Assembly: GCF_008119785.1 (NCBI RefSeq) | Contig: NZ_VSFA01000060.1 | Span: forward strand, 1-43,752 | Length of the DNA: 43,752 bases | Origin: Micromonospora sp. MP36 | GTDB taxonomy: Bacteria; Actinomycetota; Actinomycetes; Mycobacteriales; Micromonosporaceae | Direction of reading: 5' to 3' | Part shown: piece by piece, positions 41,573-43,752 of the stretch | How the letters are laid out: every line of letters starts with the position of its first letter | Position numbering within the stretch: the first letter of the stretch is position 1 | Program-made: the position numbers and the translations under genes | The notes under the pieces: model-generated | The model's database searches: none | The model's input: only the letters and a program-made list of their open reading frames with translations | What the model was told of the DNA's origin: nothing

Positions 41573-42391
41573 TCATGCCGACACGTCGACGCCGGGGCGG
41601 GCGGCCGCGTCCACCTCCCGGCGGTCGGCGGCGGGGCGGCGGGCGCGGAGCAGCGTCACCGCCAGCGGCACGGCGGCCACCGCCATGCCGAGCGCACCCC
41701 AGGCCGCCGAGGCGGGCAGGCGGAGGAAGACCGCGTGCGCCAGCACGCTGGAGCCGTAGGTCCACAGGTAGAGCGCGAACATCGGCCCGTCCCGCCGGTC
41801 GGTGCGGTCGACGGCCGGCCCGGCGAGCGGGCGCAGCGCACTCGTCAGCAGCACCGCGAAGAGCAGCCAGCCGAGGTAGTTGCCGGCCGGGACGCCGGGC
41901 AGGCCGGGCAGGGCCGGGGTGGGGTCCCGCCAGACCCAGTAGCCCTCGGCCACCATCTGCGGGTCGAGGAAGAGGTCCCAGGCCGCCAGCCCGACCGCGG
42001 CCAGCGCAATCCGGCCGGGCCGGGACGCGGTGAGCCGGACCGCGGTGAGCCAGGCCGGCCAGGCCATCCAGGTCCAGGCCAGGGGGATGATCAGCGGCAC
42101 CCCGGCCAGCTTCGGGCCCAGCTCGCCGGAGTAGTCGTAGCTGCCGAACGGGAAGCCCGTCGCCACCCCGAGCGCTTCCACGGCGAACCCGCCGCCGGTG
42201 GCCACCGCGACCAGCGCGACCGCGGTACGCGTACCCCGGGTGAGCAGCGCGTGCCCGACGGAGAGCAGGTACCCGAGTCCGACCGTGGCCACGGTCAGCC
42301 CGGCCCGGGTGGCGCCGGCGGTGAGCGGGTAGCCGATCTGGGCGAGGACCAGGCCGGCCAGCAGCGCCCAGGGCAGCCGGCTCCGGATCAC
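41573..42391 (-). CDS. cruF: carotenoid 1',2'-hydratase (CruF, DUF422)
   Basis: The 272-residue integral membrane protein has seven or so hydrophobic segments and the DUF422/CruF signature residues: FPFGSYDYSGELGPKLAGVP, PLAWTWMAWPAW, AAWDLFLDPQMVAEGYWVW and GVPAGNYLGWLL. CruF adds water across the terminal double bond of acyclic carotenoid ends. GTG 42391 overlaps the stop of the acetyltransferase gene (GTGA), so it is translationally coupled; no upstream start is needed. Confidence 0.9.
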   Translation of the reverse strand: MIRSRLPWALLAGLVLAQIGYPLTAGATRAGLTVATVGLGYLLSVGHALLTRGTRTAVALVAVATGGGFAVEALGVATGFPFGSYDYSGELGPKLAGVPLIIPLAWTWMAWPAWLTAVRLTASRPGRIALAAVGLAAWDLFLDPQMVAEGYWVWRDPTPALPGLPGVPAGNYLGWLLFAVLLTSALRPLAGPAVDRTDRRDGPMFALYLWTYGSSVLAHAVFLRLPASAAWGALGMAVAAVPLAVTLLRARRPAADRREVDAAARPGVDVSA

Positions 42392-42966
42392 GGCGCGGCG
42401 GGGGCGGGGCCGCCGCCAGGGGCCGGCGAGGCCAGCGGCAGGTCCCGGCCGAGCACGCCGAACGGTCGCTCGTCGCCGGGGAAGTGGAAGTTGCGCAGGA
42501 TGTCGACGAAGCCGAACCGCCGGTACAGCCGCCAGGCCCGGGACTGCTGCTCGTCGGCCTCGGGCGTGGACAGCAGGGTGGTCGTCCCCTCCGCCATGGT
42601 GAGCAGGGCGCGCAGTTGGCCGGCGCCGAGGCCGTGCCCCTGCGCGGGCGGGCGGACGTGCAGTTCCACCACCTCGAAGCAGTGGGTCAGCCAGCGCTGC
42701 CGGGCCTCGGTGTCCAGCGCCCGGTGCACCTGGTCGTGCCACCACTGGCCGGCGGCGCCGAGGTAGCCGTACCCGAAGCCGGCCAGGTGCCCCTCGCGGG
42801 TGAGGCTGGCGACGGCGCGGAAGCCGGGGCGGCGGACGTGGGTGGCGATGTAGCCGCGCCGGGCCTCCAGCAGGTCGGCGCGGTAGCCCATCGCCTCGCC
42901 GTAGACGGCCACCACGTCGTCCAGCCGCCGGACCAGATCGTCCGGCGTCCACCGCACCAACCTCAT
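42388..42966 (-). CDS. GNAT-family N-acetyltransferase in the carotenoid operon
   Basis: The 192-residue protein has the GNAT core: VVELHVRPPAQGHGLGAGQL (beta4 plus the acyl-CoA loop Q/RxxGxG/A) and RAWRLYRRFGFVDI. It overlaps crtA by ATGA upstream and cruF by GTGA downstream, so all three are translated as one unit. The acceptor is unknown; acylation of a carotenoid precursor, of its sugar or of an unrelated amine are all open. Confidence 0.82.
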   Translation of the reverse strand: MRLVRWTPDDLVRRLDDVVAVYGEAMGYRADLLEARRGYIATHVRRPGFRAVASLTREGHLAGFGYGYLGAAGQWWHDQVHRALDTEARQRWLTHCFEVVELHVRPPAQGHGLGAGQLRALLTMAEGTTTLLSTPEADEQQSRAWRLYRRFGFVDILRNFHFPGDERPFGVLGRDLPLASPAPGGGPAPAAP

Positions 42967-43694
42967 GCGCGTCCTCTCGCCGTTTCCGGGTCGCCCTCGG
43001 CGGCCCACCCCAGCACCGCCCGGTCGCCGACCACGTCGCCCACCGCGAACCGGGCGAACAGCTCCTCCGCGTACCAGCCCTCGATCGGGGTACGCGTGAT
43101 CGCGGCCCGGTGCTCGGGCTGACGGTACGCGAACGCGACCAGGTCCGCCGCGTCGCGCCACACACTCACCGTGCCCTGCCAGCCCAGCGGGGCCTCGCCG
43201 ACGCCGAACCGGGCGAGCAGCCCGGGCGCGGCGTGCAGGGCGGCGGCGACCGGCGGGACCGCCCGCCAGAAGGTGACCGCCCGGCGGGCCCGCAGCCGGG
43301 CCCGGGTCAGCGCCAGCACCGGCCCGCTGACCGGGCCGCCGGACGGCTCGCCGAACGGCCGCCGGCCGGACCACGCGCCCCGGCTGGTCAGCGGGCGCAG
43401 CTCCAGCCGGACCGAGGAGCGGGCGATCCTGGCCCAGGACCGGCCGACCGGGGAGGCGTCGAAGCCGGCCGCCGCGGCCGGGGAGTCCCAGGCCACCAGC
43501 GCGGCCCACCGCGTCGGGTCGGCGTCGCCGGGGCCGAAGCCCGTGCCGGTCCCGGTGCCGAGCAGCTTGGCGAACCGGACGCCGGCGGCCCGGCGCAGCC
43601 GCGGCGGGTGGACGGCCATCCGGACCAGCGCGCCGGGCACCGCGGCCCGAGGGATCCGCCACACGTGCAGCGTGACGAGTTCGGGCGGGCTCAC
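42963..43694 (-). CDS. crtA: spheroidene monooxygenase-like protein (CrtA-like)
   Basis: The 243-residue protein opens with LVTLHVWRIPRAAVPGALVR and ends with AYRQPEHRAAITRTPIEGWY and EELFARFAV, the signature ends of CrtA, the haem-type enzyme that oxidises C-2 of acyclic carotenoid ends in purple bacteria. GFGPGDADPTRWAALVAWDS also fits. With cruF, cruC and crtD downstream, it is a good candidate for 2'-oxygenation of the acyclic end. GTG 43694 is the first start; the sequence before it is a repeat. First gene of the operon in this window; more may lie beyond the edge. Confidence 0.8.
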   Translation of the reverse strand: MSPPELVTLHVWRIPRAAVPGALVRMAVHPPRLRRAAGVRFAKLLGTGTGTGFGPGDADPTRWAALVAWDSPAAAAGFDASPVGRSWARIARSSVRLELRPLTSRGAWSGRRPFGEPSGGPVSGPVLALTRARLRARRAVTFWRAVPPVAAALHAAPGLLARFGVGEAPLGWQGTVSVWRDAADLVAFAYRQPEHRAAITRTPIEGWYAEELFARFAVGDVVGDRAVLGWAAEGDPETARGRA

Positions 43695-43752
43695 GCCACC
43701 GCTCCGCTTCGCGCCGCGCCGTGGGCCGTCGCGCTGCGGAGCTTGATGGTTC
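43695..43752 (-). repeat. GAAGCGGAG-type intercistronic repeat at the window edge
   Basis: On the minus strand GCGAAGCGGAGCGGTGGC leads into the crtA GTG. It shares GCGAAGCGGAG with the hairpin before cruC. The rest of the element and any upstream gene are cut by the window edge. Confidence 0.45.

Overview
The window looks like a chromosomal segment of a high-GC actinomycete, most probably a member of the Micromonosporaceae (Micromonospora/Salinispora type). The reasons are very high GC with GC-rich third codon positions, frequent GTG starts, several likely leaderless genes, a cruF-cruC-crtD set of the kind known from glycosylated aryl carotenoid (sioxanthin-type) pathways, and a block (ids, Rv2175c-like gene, pknL, aroG) that keeps the mycobacterial/actinobacterial neighbourhood. 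This assignment comes from gene content and motif reading only; no database search was possible.

Region 1 (1-11200) is accessory DNA. It starts with a degenerate Hsp70-like ATPase domain fused to a polytopic membrane domain and two small unknown genes. An IS5/IS427-type element follows whose perfect terminal repeats (3350-3370 and 4835-4855) enclose a DinB/DUF664-family gene as well as the frameshifted transposase. Next come a small unknown gene and a Tat-exported GxDLY/SGNH hydrolase behind a LacI-like palindrome. From 6.5 to 11.2 kb lies a transposon graveyard: an IS110 fragment, an IS607 tnpA/tnpB fragment, an IS3 remnant, an integrase stub and a broken DUF1579 gene. One intact two-gene unit sits in it: an HExxE-motif protein and a small charged protein.

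Region 2 (11203-18736) is a compact, interlocked array of seven genes that I do not recognise as a described pathway: a GT-A-like glycosyltransferase, a polysaccharide pyruvyl transferase-like protein, an Asp/Asn hydroxylase-like protein, a sulfotransferase fused to a 2-oxoglutarate/Fe(II) oxygenase, a second 2OG oxygenase, a second glycosyltransferase-like protein and a DUF1826 protein. Three of them look like non-haem iron oxygenases, so the set reads as a hydroxylate/sulfate/glycosylate (possibly pyruvylate) tailoring system of unknown substrate. It is the best candidate in the window for an undescribed system.

Region 3 (18.8-21.7 kb) holds transposase and serine-recombinase remnants and a 662-residue TnpB-like RuvC protein with an intact D/E/D triad and zinc knuckle, framed by candidate 15-bp inverted ends. 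Region 4 (21.7-27.9 kb) carries an F420/NADP-type oxidoreductase, a secreted SGNH esterase, a glutathione peroxidase, a CBM2-GH18 chitinase with a readable promoter and operator dyads, an AraC regulator preceded by a perfect 17-bp tandem repeat, and a lipoprotein.

Region 5 (27.9-38.6 kb) is core: class II DAHP synthase, threonine aldolase, endonuclease IV, PASTA kinase (PknL type), its likely DNA-binding partner, a polyprenyl diphosphate synthase, an XRE regulator, MetF and a CDP-alcohol phosphatidyltransferase. Region 6 (38.87-43.69 kb) is a minus-strand carotenoid-tailoring operon: crtA-like oxygenase, a GNAT protein, cruF, cruC and crtD. Dispersed intercistronic repeats and palindromes between convergent genes punctuate regions 5 and 6.
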